Assembly (NCBI GenBank): GCA_051651625.1
Contig: JBOFSQ010000085.1
Location: 53,800 to 117,799 of the forward strand
Source of the DNA: JBOFSQ01 sp051651625
Lineage (GTDB): Bacteria > Planctomycetota > Planctomycetia > Pirellulales > Thermoguttaceae
Length of the DNA stretch: 64,000 bases
Direction of reading: 5' to 3'
Of this stretch, positions 34,298 to 42,415 are shown one piece after another (the stretch's first letter is position 1; each line of letters begins with the position of its first letter). The notes under the pieces are model-generated. The model searched no databases, was not told the DNA's origin, and saw only the letters and a list, made by a program, of their open reading frames with translations. The translations under genes were made by a program, and so were the position numbers.

Positions 34298-36229
34298 TCA
34301 AAAGGTTTTTCGTTCCAAAAACACCTGCATTGGCAGGAGAACGTGGTCTATCTGCTGCGTTTGTCCGTTTTCATGGAGTTCATTAATCTGCTGCAACGTA
34401 TACTGGTCGATACGTTTCCCGTCCCGGAAAAGTTGGAACGGTTTGTCTGGAACTGCGATTGTTGCAAGGAACGTCTCCAATGGAAGCAGCACGAAGTCAG
34501 TTTGTTGCAGTGTCTTGTCGGCGCACTTTGCTTCGATCTCCTGAGGCGTAATCATGCCGAGAAGTTTTCCAGCACGGAAAACCCGAAACTTTTCGCCAAC
34601 CGGTTGCGGAGCAGTTGCTTGTTGTGCGGCCTCAGGTTTTTTGCCGACATCGAATTGCGATCCGAAACTGAAAAGACGCTTTCGGAATTCGACAGCAGTT
34701 TTTTCAATTTGCTCGTTTGAGACATCAATAATATCGAACGCGACAGTCAAGCGACCGACTTCCTTGTTTCTTGATGCGATAGTCAAACGGTTTTTTGGCG
34801 GCGGATTATTACTGGCACGCCCCTGACTCACAAAACTCCCGACTATTGGGATTGTCCGCGCTGCACTGTGGGCGACCTTGGCAACCGTAGCCAGACCTTC
34901 TGACAAATTTTGATGCGACTTGTTTTTTTGCGAATGAACGCCGTCACTCAAAGCTGACGCTGTGGTGATGGACGCAAACGGCATAAAAATATCACGATGT
35001 CCCTTTTCTGTTATGTCAGAGTCGATTGGACCGAGAAAATAGCAACCGGTATTTGTCAGAACGAGAAAGCCGCCCATCGGATCGAGATAATGCGGATGAC
35101 CGCGACGGTAAATCGCACCGACGACCATCACAATATCTTCCTTGGAACTCACTTGGGGAATTCGAGACAAAAACGCTTCCGATTGACACAAAACGTGGGA
35201 AATGTCAGCACACCCAACTGTTTGTGTCAGATTGCACATTGGGCAGTCAAAGAGTCCCTTCTCGACATTGACACGCCAGTCGAACCTACATTTCGGGCAG
35301 GGAATTGTATATTTTTCGACACAATTCGGACAAAGGCATTCTTTGCCGCGTCGCATGTTTGCGGGTAAACAGTAGGCGAGGAACTCCCCTTTTTTCGTTT
35401 CAACATGGCAGTCGGCACAATGACCCGAAGGCGCGGGTGCGGTAAAGGGATTATTTGTAGCCGGAACGGGGGCATCAAGAGGATTGTCTTCCGATACGGG
35501 CGTAGAAACCGATTGTTTCATCTGTTCCAGCAAGGCGATGCTGCCGTCCACGAGAGACCTGAAAAGAATAATACCGACGACAACGCCAACCATGCTGAGC
35601 AAAACACCGGCGAACGGAATCGCACAGCCAACAAAACACAGGCAGTAAATCATCCCCAGTCCTTCGTTGACACGATGCCGAACCCCGTATTGCCGGAGTG
35701 TCGTATTCATGTCTTTGCATAGTCCCAAGACCGAGACGAATACCCAGTAGTAACTGTAAAATGGGATCATCGTAAAACCGACCGCCTTGTTCGGCGTCGT
35801 TCTGGCAATACCAGCGGGAACCAGTTTCCACAAATTGTAAACCAGTAGGCACCAGCAAACTGCCCAAATAGCGAAGTTGACAAACAACAGCACCACAACA
35901 GGAATTGAGGGCATAACGTTCAATACCAGACTCAGCAGAGTCATGGCCACCGCACTCACGCTATATCTTTGACAATAGCTGTCGAGGGCTTTGGCTGTGG
36001 GAAGAGTGTCGGATGACTGCGCGGGGGCGGATACGGGAGGTGCCATCTGCGGCATCGCGGCTGTGAACGGACTGCTTTGCAACGATGGCACCGATGCTGG
36101 CAAGGCGGGCGGATTCGGTGCATCCGAGGGCGGTACCGCCTCTTGCTCGCTTGTATGGCGGTTAAAGTCGACGCATACAGTAAAGATGATGGCAAAGAAG
36201 ATGAAGATTAAGATTAAAAACGCCGCCAT
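34298..36229 (-). CDS. Multi-domain membrane protein with zinc ribbons and C-terminal GYF_2-like repeats
   Basis: A 643-residue protein. Residues 3-22 form a first membrane helix; a Pro-rich linker follows; then about six helices (about 88-235). A cysteine-rich block (CADCHVETKKG, CLCPNC, CPKC, CPMC, about 272-345) looks like several zinc ribbons. A soluble domain follows, and two C-terminal repeats (FRVFRAGKLLGMITPQEIE.. and FQLFRDGKRIDQYTLQQIN.., about 555-640) resemble degenerate GYF_2 modules. The bases before the ATG (ATGGAGAATGCACA) are the same as before the 421-residue paralog at 43681. It is the middle gene of the leader-B operon. Function unknown. Confidence 0.7.
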   Translation of the reverse strand: MAAFLILIFIFFAIIFTVCVDFNRHTSEQEAVPPSDAPNPPALPASVPSLQSSPFTAAMPQMAPPVSAPAQSSDTLPTAKALDSYCQRYSVSAVAMTLLSLVLNVMPSIPVVVLLFVNFAIWAVCWCLLVYNLWKLVPAGIARTTPNKAVGFTMIPFYSYYWVFVSVLGLCKDMNTTLRQYGVRHRVNEGLGMIYCLCFVGCAIPFAGVLLSMVGVVVGIILFRSLVDGSIALLEQMKQSVSTPVSEDNPLDAPVPATNNPFTAPAPSGHCADCHVETKKGEFLAYCLPANMRRGKECLCPNCVEKYTIPCPKCRFDWRVNVEKGLFDCPMCNLTQTVGCADISHVLCQSEAFLSRIPQVSSKEDIVMVVGAIYRRGHPHYLDPMGGFLVLTNTGCYFLGPIDSDITEKGHRDIFMPFASITTASALSDGVHSQKNKSHQNLSEGLATVAKVAHSAARTIPIVGSFVSQGRASNNPPPKNRLTIASRNKEVGRLTVAFDIIDVSNEQIEKTAVEFRKRLFSFGSQFDVGKKPEAAQQATAPQPVGEKFRVFRAGKLLGMITPQEIEAKCADKTLQQTDFVLLPLETFLATIAVPDKPFQLFRDGKRIDQYTLQQINELHENGQTQQIDHVLLPMQVFLERKTF

Positions 36230-36329
36230 TGTGCATTCTCCATTTGCAAGTGTGTGATAACCGTTCACGGTTCATTTCGTCATTCCCGCGCAAGCGGGAA
36301 TCTAAAGCTAACGCTTTGGTGGGGTTCGC

Positions 36330-36680
36330 TTATGCGAACTGCGCTATCCCGCTTATTGGTGAGACTTGTCCCGTCTTATAATATTTCTCATAAGGATCAT
36401 AAGGTTTTTTCTGACATAACCTCATACCCCCGATGATCAAAAGCAGAATAATGATTACTCCTGCCATAATCCAGCCGAGCCAGAACTGTCCTTCGTTTAC
36501 TGGACTGGCGGCGGCGAACTTCAAGCCGGGAATCTGTCCCGCTACACCTTTGTGTCCGGTATCCGTTTCCAGTGGCGTATGAGGCGTGATATTACCCTGC
36601 GTTGCCAGTGCTTGCAGTTGCTGGTCGTCAACTGGGCCTTGTTTTTGACCGTTCGCGTCGGTGTAGAAATAGTTTGGCAT
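36330..36680 (-). CDS. GYF_2-domain membrane protein, first gene of the leader-B operon
   Basis: A 116-residue protein. An N-terminal GYF_2 (DUF4339) domain, FYTDANGQKQGPVDDQQLQ.. to AGQIPGLKF (about 4-55), is followed by one membrane helix (about 68-90, GWIMAGVIIILLLIIGG) and a short cytoplasmic or external tail with tyrosines. GYF_2 modules are thought to bind proline-rich peptides; partners are unknown. The same domain begins the proteins at 41838-42371 and 42416-43681, with near-identical DANGQKQGPV and GHKG-AGQIPGL. It follows a conserved structured leader of about 470 bases. Confidence 0.85.
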   Translation of the reverse strand: MPNYFYTDANGQKQGPVDDQQLQALATQGNITPHTPLETDTGHKGVAGQIPGLKFAAASPVNEGQFWLGWIMAGVIIILLLIIGGMRLCQKKPYDPYEKYYKTGQVSPISGIAQFA

Positions 36681-36712
36681 AGCACATCATCCATGGTAAA
36701 AGAGGCTGGAAA

Positions 36713-37095
36713 GAGAGGACAATATCGTTGTCGAGAATCGACAAGTAGAGACGAGAACCGTCTTCGAGAGGAGAAGAGGGAACGCCATGGATCACTGAAA
36801 CACGAAGTATCCCCTTGTACTACTAAGGCAGCTTGCGCAATCGCGCAAACCAATACGGACAGTTTTGAATGGTCCGCACGGAACTCCGCAAGCTACCGAC
36901 ATGACGCTCCCATTCGGGAACGCATGACCTCGGTAGCAAAACCTCTTTTCTTCCAACCGGCAAGCCGGGTAGTACAGGAAGAACATCCCACCAAAATGGT
37001 GTTTCAGTGATCAATACTTGCGATTATCTAATTGTAAAACCGGCGATGAGCCGGTGGAAACTTCAGTTCATAGTCCTCCAATAACATCTAACACA
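36713..37095 (-). ncRNA. Conserved structured 5' leader, copy B
   Basis: Read on the minus strand this non-coding stretch folds into a series of hairpins matching those of copy A (43722-44095): CCGGC/GCCGG twice, CACCA/TGGTG, the long GCTACCGA / TCGGTAGC stem capped by ATGCGTTCCC / GGGAGCGTCAT, GCGGAC/GTCCGT, TTGCGC/GCGCAA, AGACG/CGTCT and TTGTCGA/TCGACAA. AGCTTGCG and CGCAAGCT could alternatively pair over a longer distance. Loops differ from copy A while stems hold. It lies between a promoter at 37159 and the GYF_2 gene at 36680. No known RNA family was recognised. Confidence 0.65.
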
Positions 37096-37158
37096 ACGCG
37101 CCGTTTTTCACCGCAGAGCGCGAATCGAAAACAACACCCAAAGCGAACAAGGTTGCGC

Positions 37159-37186
37159 ATCTTACACAGTTCAAGCCGCACGCAAA
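37159..37186 (-). promoter_or_regulatory. Promoter of the leader-B operon
   Basis: On the minus strand CTCCCCC-TTTGCG, 16 bases, TAAGAT. The same arrangement precedes the Rpn gene (38445-38472) and leader A (44147-44175). Transcription would start near 37152. Confidence 0.6.
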
Positions 37187-37367
37187 GGGGGAGCGGAAGT
37201 TTTGGTGATGTGGCGTCGCCGTGTTATGCGGAACGGATGAATCCGTTCGCTACGCAATGTCTACGTGGGAATGACGAACTTTGCGTCCAATGGCGATTCG
37301 GGCACTCGCTTACGCTTCGTGTTCTTGTTCGGACGCTTCCCGCTCCACTAGCTGGTGCTGCTTGCGT

Positions 37368-38390
37368 TCACAATGCTTTCTGGAACTCTTTCAGCGTTTT
37401 GCAATCGAACGCCAAGTCGAAGAGTTCGTCCAGTTTGTTGAGGTCGTCAATCGTTAAAAGCGATTCGGTAAGTTGCTGCGGAACGTTTTCAAACCGGCGA
37501 TTCAGAAGGCGAACTATCTTTCTGGCTTCACCAATCGCAATGCCTTCAGCTTTACCTTCTGCCTTGCCTTCAGCCTTACCTCTTGCCTCGCCGAGTTCAA
37601 ATGCTGCACCCGTTTCAATGCGTTGCATCGCGGCATAACGCATTCGGCTACGCTCAAGCTCACGCATCTCGTTGTCACTCGCGTACCGACGAAACTCCTT
37701 GCCAACATCGCTCAAAACTGGATTCTTCTTGCTTATCACAGACATCTGCTCCTCCAACTCTTCTGGTTCGCACGACAAAAACAACGACCAACCTTGCAAA
37801 GCATCGTTCCAATCGCGTATCTTTTCCTCACGCCCAACACGAACTCCACTCAAACACACGACATGAACTGCAATATGGTCCGAAAACATCACGCTCGGAT
37901 TTTCGTCCGACACCAAATGGAATACTTGATGACGTTTCTTGAGCTGCGGAAAAAGGTTGTCAAACGTAATGATGATCGACACAACCGGTTTGAGAGCCGC
38001 ATATTTGCCGCCGCGAAATAACTGCGAAGAGTAGGTATCGGCCCAGTATTCAAGCATCCGTTCTTTGAACGCCAAGTGCGTCGATACCTGCATTTCGATG
38101 TCAAAAATGTGTTTACGTTCGTCCTGCACACGCACGTCCAAAACGATATTCTTGTCGATGGCAAACTTCTTGACGTTGAACGGATTGAGCACTTCCGCAC
38201 TTTCAATCAGACGGTCATTCGAGTCAAGCATCACAGAGTTGATGAAGTTGACAAGCGACGCTTCGTGCTTCGGGTTTGAGAAGTACGAAGCGAAAAAGAT
38301 GTCGGAGTTCGGACGTATTTTGAAGTCCTTGAGCAGATGCTCGCGGTCTTCGGGCGTCAACACGATTTTCTTTTTGGGCTTTGGTGGCAT
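37368..38390 (-). CDS. Rpn-family recombination-promoting nuclease / PD-(D/E)XK transposase-like
   Basis: A 340-residue protein. The N-terminal nuclease core has NSDIFFASYFSNPKHEASLVNFIN, then VLDVRVQDERKHIFDIEMQV with the D..ExQ variant of PD-(D/E)XK (about 85-105), followed by the YW..Y..L..G..Y region. A run of GKAEGKAEGKAEG (about 267-290) marks the usual linker, and the C-terminus is the helical LLNRRFENVPQQL tail. Members act as DNA nucleases that stimulate recombination; many are decayed insertion elements. Its promoter is the same type as that of the GYF_2 leaders. A second full member is at 59520-60464. Confidence 0.88.
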   Translation of the reverse strand: MPPKPKKKIVLTPEDREHLLKDFKIRPNSDIFFASYFSNPKHEASLVNFINSVMLDSNDRLIESAEVLNPFNVKKFAIDKNIVLDVRVQDERKHIFDIEMQVSTHLAFKERMLEYWADTYSSQLFRGGKYAALKPVVSIIITFDNLFPQLKKRHQVFHLVSDENPSVMFSDHIAVHVVCLSGVRVGREEKIRDWNDALQGWSLFLSCEPEELEEQMSVISKKNPVLSDVGKEFRRYASDNEMRELERSRMRYAAMQRIETGAAFELGEARGKAEGKAEGKAEGIAIGEARKIVRLLNRRFENVPQQLTESLLTIDDLNKLDELFDLAFDCKTLKEFQKAL

Positions 38391-38444
38391 TGTTGCGGTG
38401 CGTGGGTTGGATGTGAATTTGGACCAACCGAATGTCGTTTGCGC

Positions 38445-38472
38445 ATCTTACACGGTTCAAACCGCGTGCAAA
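38445..38472 (-). promoter_or_regulatory. Promoter of the Rpn-type gene
   Basis: TTTGCA, 16 bases, TAAGAT on the minus strand, preceded by a C-run; about 45 bases of sequence here match 37151-37196, upstream of the leader-B operon. Confidence 0.6.
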
Positions 38473-38587
38473 GGGGGGCGACAATTCCTTTGCTAAAAAC
38501 CAGCCATTTTCGCGGTATATGAATATGAGGCGTTGCGGCTACTGTTACCGCGTCGCCATAACATTCACCAACGTAGGAGAAAATGGT

Positions 38588-38956
38588 ATGAGCCACATTG
38601 TTACGGTCAACGTCGAGGTGCGCGACTTTGACGCGGTGAGGTCTGCTTGCCGCAGACTCAATCTCAAAGAGCCTGTTCGCGGACTCGCAAAAATGTTCGA
38701 TGGCAACGCCGAAGGTGTCATCGTCAAGTTGCCGGATTGGTTGTACCCCGTCGTTTGCGTTCTCGAAACTGGCGAACTCCAGTACGACAACTTCGGCGGC
38801 AAGTGGGGCGACGAGAAATATCTGCGAAACTTCGTCCAGATGTACGGCGTCGAGAAGGCGACGCTCGAAGCAAGACGAAAAGGTTACTCCGTCATCGAGC
38901 AGCAACTCACCGACGGTTCTGTCAAACTAACCGTCAACGTCGGAGGTGCATTATGA
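38588..38956 (+). CDS. DUF1257 protein (Ycf35-like)
   Basis: A 122-residue small protein starting MSHIVTVNVEVRDFDAVRSACRRL, with WLYPVVCVLETGELQYDNFGGKWGD and the closing VEKATLEARRKGYSVIEQQLTDGSVKLTV; these are the DUF1257 signatures shared with the Ycf35 protein of cyanobacteria and plastids. Its function is not established. TAGGAG stands before ATG 38588. Its stop overlaps the start of the DUF2997 gene as ATGA, and an AAA ATPase follows, the usual DUF1257-DUF2997-ATPase order. Confidence 0.85.
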   Translation: MSHIVTVNVEVRDFDAVRSACRRLNLKEPVRGLAKMFDGNAEGVIVKLPDWLYPVVCVLETGELQYDNFGGKWGDEKYLRNFVQMYGVEKATLEARRKGYSVIEQQLTDGSVKLTVNVGGAL

Positions 38957-39147
38957 AGACGATAACTCTCATCATCGCACCGGACGGCACAACCAAAGTC
39001 GAGACCAACGGTTTTGACGGGCAGTCGTGCAAGGACGCCTCAACGTTCATCGAACACGCTCTCGGTCACACGACAGCAGAGCAGTTCAAGTCAGAGTATT
39101 TTCACGCCAACAACATCAACCAACAACAGGAGACGCAGCAATGCTAA
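38953..39147 (+). CDS. DUF2997 protein
   Basis: A 64-residue protein (TLIIAPDGTTKVETNGFDGQSC then ASTFIEHALG) matching DUF2997, always next to DUF1257. The I-x-P-D-G-x-T..E..G-F-x-G-x-x-C pattern is complete. It overlaps the gene before (ATGA) and the gene after (its TAA falls within the first codons of the ATPase). It is probably a partner or cofactor of DUF1257; the role is unknown. Confidence 0.82.
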   Translation: MKTITLIIAPDGTTKVETNGFDGQSCKDASTFIEHALGHTTAEQFKSEYFHANNINQQQETQQC

Positions 39148-40154
39148 CCAACAACTTGCGAAACTACATCGCCGCGTGCTTCAGCGGCTTGTGGATCGAG
39201 ACCTTCGAGCCAGACGAAGCAATCCGCGAAATCGAATCGCTGTGCAACGCCGAATCGTGGAATCACTCCGTCTGGGATGTTTCAGTCAGCGACCCGCTAA
39301 CGGCGGTCAAGTCCGCCGAAACTCTCGGCAACGGCGAAACGCCGCAACTGATCGTCCTGCGAAACTTTCACCGATTTCTCGGAAGCATCGAAGTCGTGCA
39401 AGCAGTCGAACGACAGATTCAGCGAGGGAAGACGGCGCGTACATTCTTGGTCGTACTCGCGCCGGTCGTGCAGATTCCGGTCGAGCTTGAGAAGTTGTTC
39501 GTCGTCGAACATCCACTCCCCGACAAAGAACAACTGCGGCAAATCGCAACCGACATCGCTGGCGAACTTCCCGACGATGCAAACACAACTCGCGTCCTCG
39601 AAGCCGCCGCAGGTCTGACACGGATGGAAGCCGAAGGTGCGTTCTCGCTGTCGCTCATTGAACACGACGCTCTGCTGCCCGAACCTATCTGGATACTCAA
39701 AGCGAACTTGCTACGTCAATCGTCTGCGTTGCGTTTGTATCGCGGAGAGATTCCGACACTCGGCGGACTCGATAATCTTGCATCGTTTTGCAGTCGTGCA
39801 TTGTCCGGTAGCGGCAACGGCGAACGTGCAAAAGGCGTGATGCTGCTGGGCGTGTCGGGGAGCGGGAAGTCGGCATACGCAAAGCGACTCGGACATTCGG
39901 TACATCGTCCCACACTCATTCTCGACATCGGCGCGCTGATGGGTTCGCTCGTCGGTCAGACTGAGGCGGCGTTGCGAAAAGCGTTGCAACAAATCGACGC
40001 GATGAGTCCGTGCGTCGTGGTGTGCGAAAAGTCACGCCCAAAACGGCCTCCACTGCGGAGGCCGTTTTGGGTTTGTTCCCGTTCACACAACGTTTCGTCA
40101 TTCCCGCGAAAGCGGGAATCCATCTTGACGGCACTTCGCGGATGTTGCGTTTGA
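39141..40154 (+). pseudogene. AAA ATPase (Ycf46-like), truncated after Walker A
   Basis: A 337-residue reading frame with AGGAG before the ATG. Residues 1-295 match the Ycf46-type ATPase: LIVLRNFHRFLGSIEVVQAVERQI, LEKLFVVEHPLPDKEQLRQIA, then GVSGSGKSAYAKRLG (Walker A, about 235) and LDIGALMGSLVGQTEAALRKALQQIDAMSPCVV. At the point where Walker B (LxIDE) should follow, the frame changes at about 40020 into repeat DNA: a GGCCTCCACTGCGGAGGCC palindrome and a TCATTCCCGCGAAAGCGGGAATCC repeat. The second half of the AAA domain is missing, so this copy cannot hydrolyse ATP normally. Confidence 0.75.
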
Positions 40155-40257
40155 TCTCACGCAGCACTCGCTTACGCTTCCCGCTCTGATTCACTGCCAC
40201 GACGCCAACACGCATTCTATACTGCATAACGTCACAAAGTTGGCATTCGGAATTTTA

Positions 40258-40319
40258 CCACGGAGACACTGAGGGCACGGAGAGGATTTGTCTTCTCTGT
40301 CCTCTCCGTGTCTCCGTGG
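40258..40319. repeat. CCACGGAGACAC hairpin
   Basis: Arms CCACGGAGACAC and GTGTCTCCGTGG flank GAGGGCACGGAGAGG..CCTCTCCG, a long imperfect hairpin in the repeat-filled gap after the broken ATPase. Similar hairpins are at 19276-19388 and 60484-60632. Confidence 0.7.
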
Positions 40320-40401
40320 TGCAACAAAAAGAAGTAGAGCGAATCGAAAAATCAGGTCAATGGCGGTGCGCGGTATATTCGGATGGATTCCCGCCGTAGC
40401 C

Positions 40402-40826
40402 GTGACTCGCTCATTCGCCGAAGAACTGCAAGCGTCGATGGCGGCGGTACGGCTGTCGATGAAGTGGTTCGGCACGCGAAAGTCTGTGACGGCACCGCAA
40501 CGCCGCGAAGCCGCAGAAACATTCGACTCCGCAACGAACTTCGCTCGATGGGTAAGAAGCTCATCGACACCGACCATCCCGCGTGGAAGACGCTCGTCGC
40601 GGTTCGCGGCAAGATTGTCTCGACGTGGAAAGATGCGTCGCTACCATTCCCCGAAAACGGCGTTCGACTCATCCGCCGCAGCGACGCCACGCGGTTCACG
40701 CATCAGATTGAAACTCTGCGTGCAGAACTGCGCGACGCCGAACGCGAACTCAACACGCACTACGACGAGTTGCGGGCAAAGGCGCAGCGTCGCCTCGGTT
40801 CGCTTTACAACGCTGACGACTATCAA
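40402..40826 (+). pseudogene. Frameshifted remnant of a module protein
   Basis: Two frames must be joined: VTRSFAEELQASMAAVRLSMKWFGTRK..AETFDSATNF (40402 to about 40545) and then SMGKKLIDTDHPAWKTLVAVRGKIVSTWKDASLPFPENGVRLIRR up to about LGSLYNADDY (40826). Composition and codon use are coding-like across the join, and the second part keeps a plausible helical continuation (TLRAELRDAERELNTHYDELR). I infer a gene that followed the ATPase in the DUF1257 module. The 5' end is replaced by a GGATTCCCGCC repeat. Confidence 0.55.
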
Positions 40827-40829
40827 TTA

Positions 40830-41132
40830 TCAATCCACTACTTCGATGCGCAAAATAGCAGTGGCAGGTGTCTTGATCATCTTCTCATGAACTTCACACT
40901 TAAAGTTTTTCGCTCTAATCTCATCAGCTATTTGATGAGCGTAGTGTATACATCTGAACCTCGCTTTTTCACCCAATGCTATCAAGACTTCCACGGACAC
41001 CTCGTCGTTATTTGTTATCTCAACTTGTCCCCAACCGACGAACCACTCCGGTGGGGAAAAGATTACAGCGAACTCTTTCTCGAATCGTGGCTTCAATTCA
41101 TTGAGCAAATTTTCAACCATCTCTTTGGTCAT
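40830..41132 (-). CDS. Small protein of unknown function
   Basis: A 100-residue soluble alpha/beta protein (VENLLNELKPRFEKEFAV, FVGWGQVEITNNDEVSVEVLIALGEKARF, AHQIADEIRAKNFKCEV). It is not recognised; the ferredoxin-like strand-helix pattern is only suggestive. GGAG lies eight bases before ATG 41132. It points against the pseudogene at 40402-40826, with four bases between their ends. Confidence 0.6.
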   Translation of the reverse strand: MTKEMVENLLNELKPRFEKEFAVIFSPPEWFVGWGQVEITNNDEVSVEVLIALGEKARFRCIHYAHQIADEIRAKNFKCEVHEKMIKTPATAILRIEVVD

Positions 41133-41355
41133 CGTACTTCTCCTTCAAGGCGATATGCCCTACAAAGCAGGGCGTTTTTTGGCAGCCGCACATTGCAGCC
41201 GACCTGAATATTGATTAGGTGATCAGCCCACCAAAAAAAATGTGCTGTTCACGCTTCTATTCCGTCATTCACGCGAAAATGGGAATCTAAAACACACACA
41301 CATCAAGTAGACGCAATAGCGGAACTGTATTTGTGTTCCTTTGACTACAAGTAGG

Positions 41356-41790
41356 TTAGGGAACGGTCGTTAAGTCAGGCGGACGCAAACATTCAAAACA
41401 ATCGAGCGGAATGTTGCGTAACAAAAAGAAGAGGCAAATTGCAATCAAAATTAGGCAATATATTTGCAATTCATACGGTAATGTTACAGTCGTATTTCGC
41501 AGGTTTTCGTAACACACCTTACCAGCAAGCAAAACGAGTATCGGCGACAAGAAAAATAGTAGTGGTTGGCAACGAAAGGCAATATCAAGTTGTCCATTTA
41601 AGATGTAGTGAATTGCCCGAAGTGTTCCGCAACCGGAGCAGAGTAATCCAGTACAAACACGAAACGGACACGACGGCAACCAAGTGTATTTCGCTGGATG
41701 CTCAAAATATAGGCACAGTCCTATGGTTATGCCCGTTAGCAACAGGATGACCGTAAGAATAATTCCCGCAGTGCTTCGCTTTTTAGCCAT
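41356..41790 (-). CDS. DUF2752 membrane protein
   Basis: A 144-residue protein with three hydrophobic segments and the DUF2752 core: CPFRVCTGLLCSGCGTLRAIHYILNGQLDIAFRCQPL (about 40-76), with the C-P-x(2)-x(4)-G..C-P/S-G-C-G-x-x-R pattern. Such proteins are commonly encoded next to TM2-domain proteins, as here: it follows the TM2 gene at 41838-42371 with a short gap. ATG 41790 is preferred over an upstream GTG that would overlap that gene. The activity is unknown; cysteines suggest metal binding at the membrane. Confidence 0.82.
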   Translation of the reverse strand: MAKKRSTAGIILTVILLLTGITIGLCLYFEHPAKYTWLPSCPFRVCTGLLCSGCGTLRAIHYILNGQLDIAFRCQPLLFFLSPILVLLAGKVCYENLRNTTVTLPYELQIYCLILIAICLFFLLRNIPLDCFECLRPPDLTTVP

Positions 41791-41837
41791 TGGTTGTGGT
41801 AGCCGACCAGTTTTATTTCGTGAACAAAAAGTGGCGA

Positions 41838-42371
41838 CTACCACCGGAATGGTGCTTCTGTTTCGGGAGGATATTTCGCCGCAAATTCTTCATCGCTCAT
41901 TCCGAGATACACAAGCCCTTCGGCGATACCGCAAATTCCTGTAAGAATGCCTCCCACGCAGCAAGTACAGATGTTGAATAAGAAAAAAACCATTCCCCAT
42001 CCCGAACTTCCCATGTAAAATTTATGTACGCCACAGCAACCGAAAATAATTGCAAAAATCGCTGCGACCACCCTACTTTTCGGCGGCGTGAGTATGGCAC
42101 CACAAGATGTGCAAATAGTAACCTGATCGGGAACAGGGTTTCCGCAGTTGGTACAAAATAAATTGGTGGCAGCGGCTTGAACCGGTTGAGCGAAATTGGG
42201 ATGAGCGGCGGTAAACAATCCCGGAATCTGTCCCGCCGTTCCTTTATGACCGGTATCGGTTTCCAACGGAGTCGTTGTCGTGATGATTCCTTGCGCCACC
42301 AATGATTGGAGTTGTTGGATGTTAACGGGACCTTGTTTTTGTCCGTTTGCGTCGAATGTAAAAAAGTTCAT
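41838..42371 (-). CDS. GYF_2 / zinc-ribbon / TM2 membrane protein
   Basis: A 177-residue protein of three modules: GYF_2 (FTFDANGQKQGPVNIQQLQ.. to GTAGQIPGLF, 3-53), a zinc ribbon (FCTNCGNPVPDQVTICTSCG, about 72-91) and a TM2 pair (VVAAIFAIIFGCCGVHKFYMG, then WGMVFFLFNICTCCVGG..ICGIAEGL). AGGAG stands eight bases before the ATG. Second gene of the leader-A operon, after the 421-residue GYF_2 protein, before DUF2752. The order GYF_2, TM2 and DUF2752 suggests a membrane assembly. Confidence 0.87.
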   Translation of the reverse strand: MNFFTFDANGQKQGPVNIQQLQSLVAQGIITTTTPLETDTGHKGTAGQIPGLFTAAHPNFAQPVQAAATNLFCTNCGNPVPDQVTICTSCGAILTPPKSRVVAAIFAIIFGCCGVHKFYMGSSGWGMVFFLFNICTCCVGGILTGICGIAEGLVYLGMSDEEFAAKYPPETEAPFRW

Positions 42372-42415
42372 TTCCGCTTCTCCTGATTTTCAGAATGATT
42401 GTGGCTTGGAAATGT

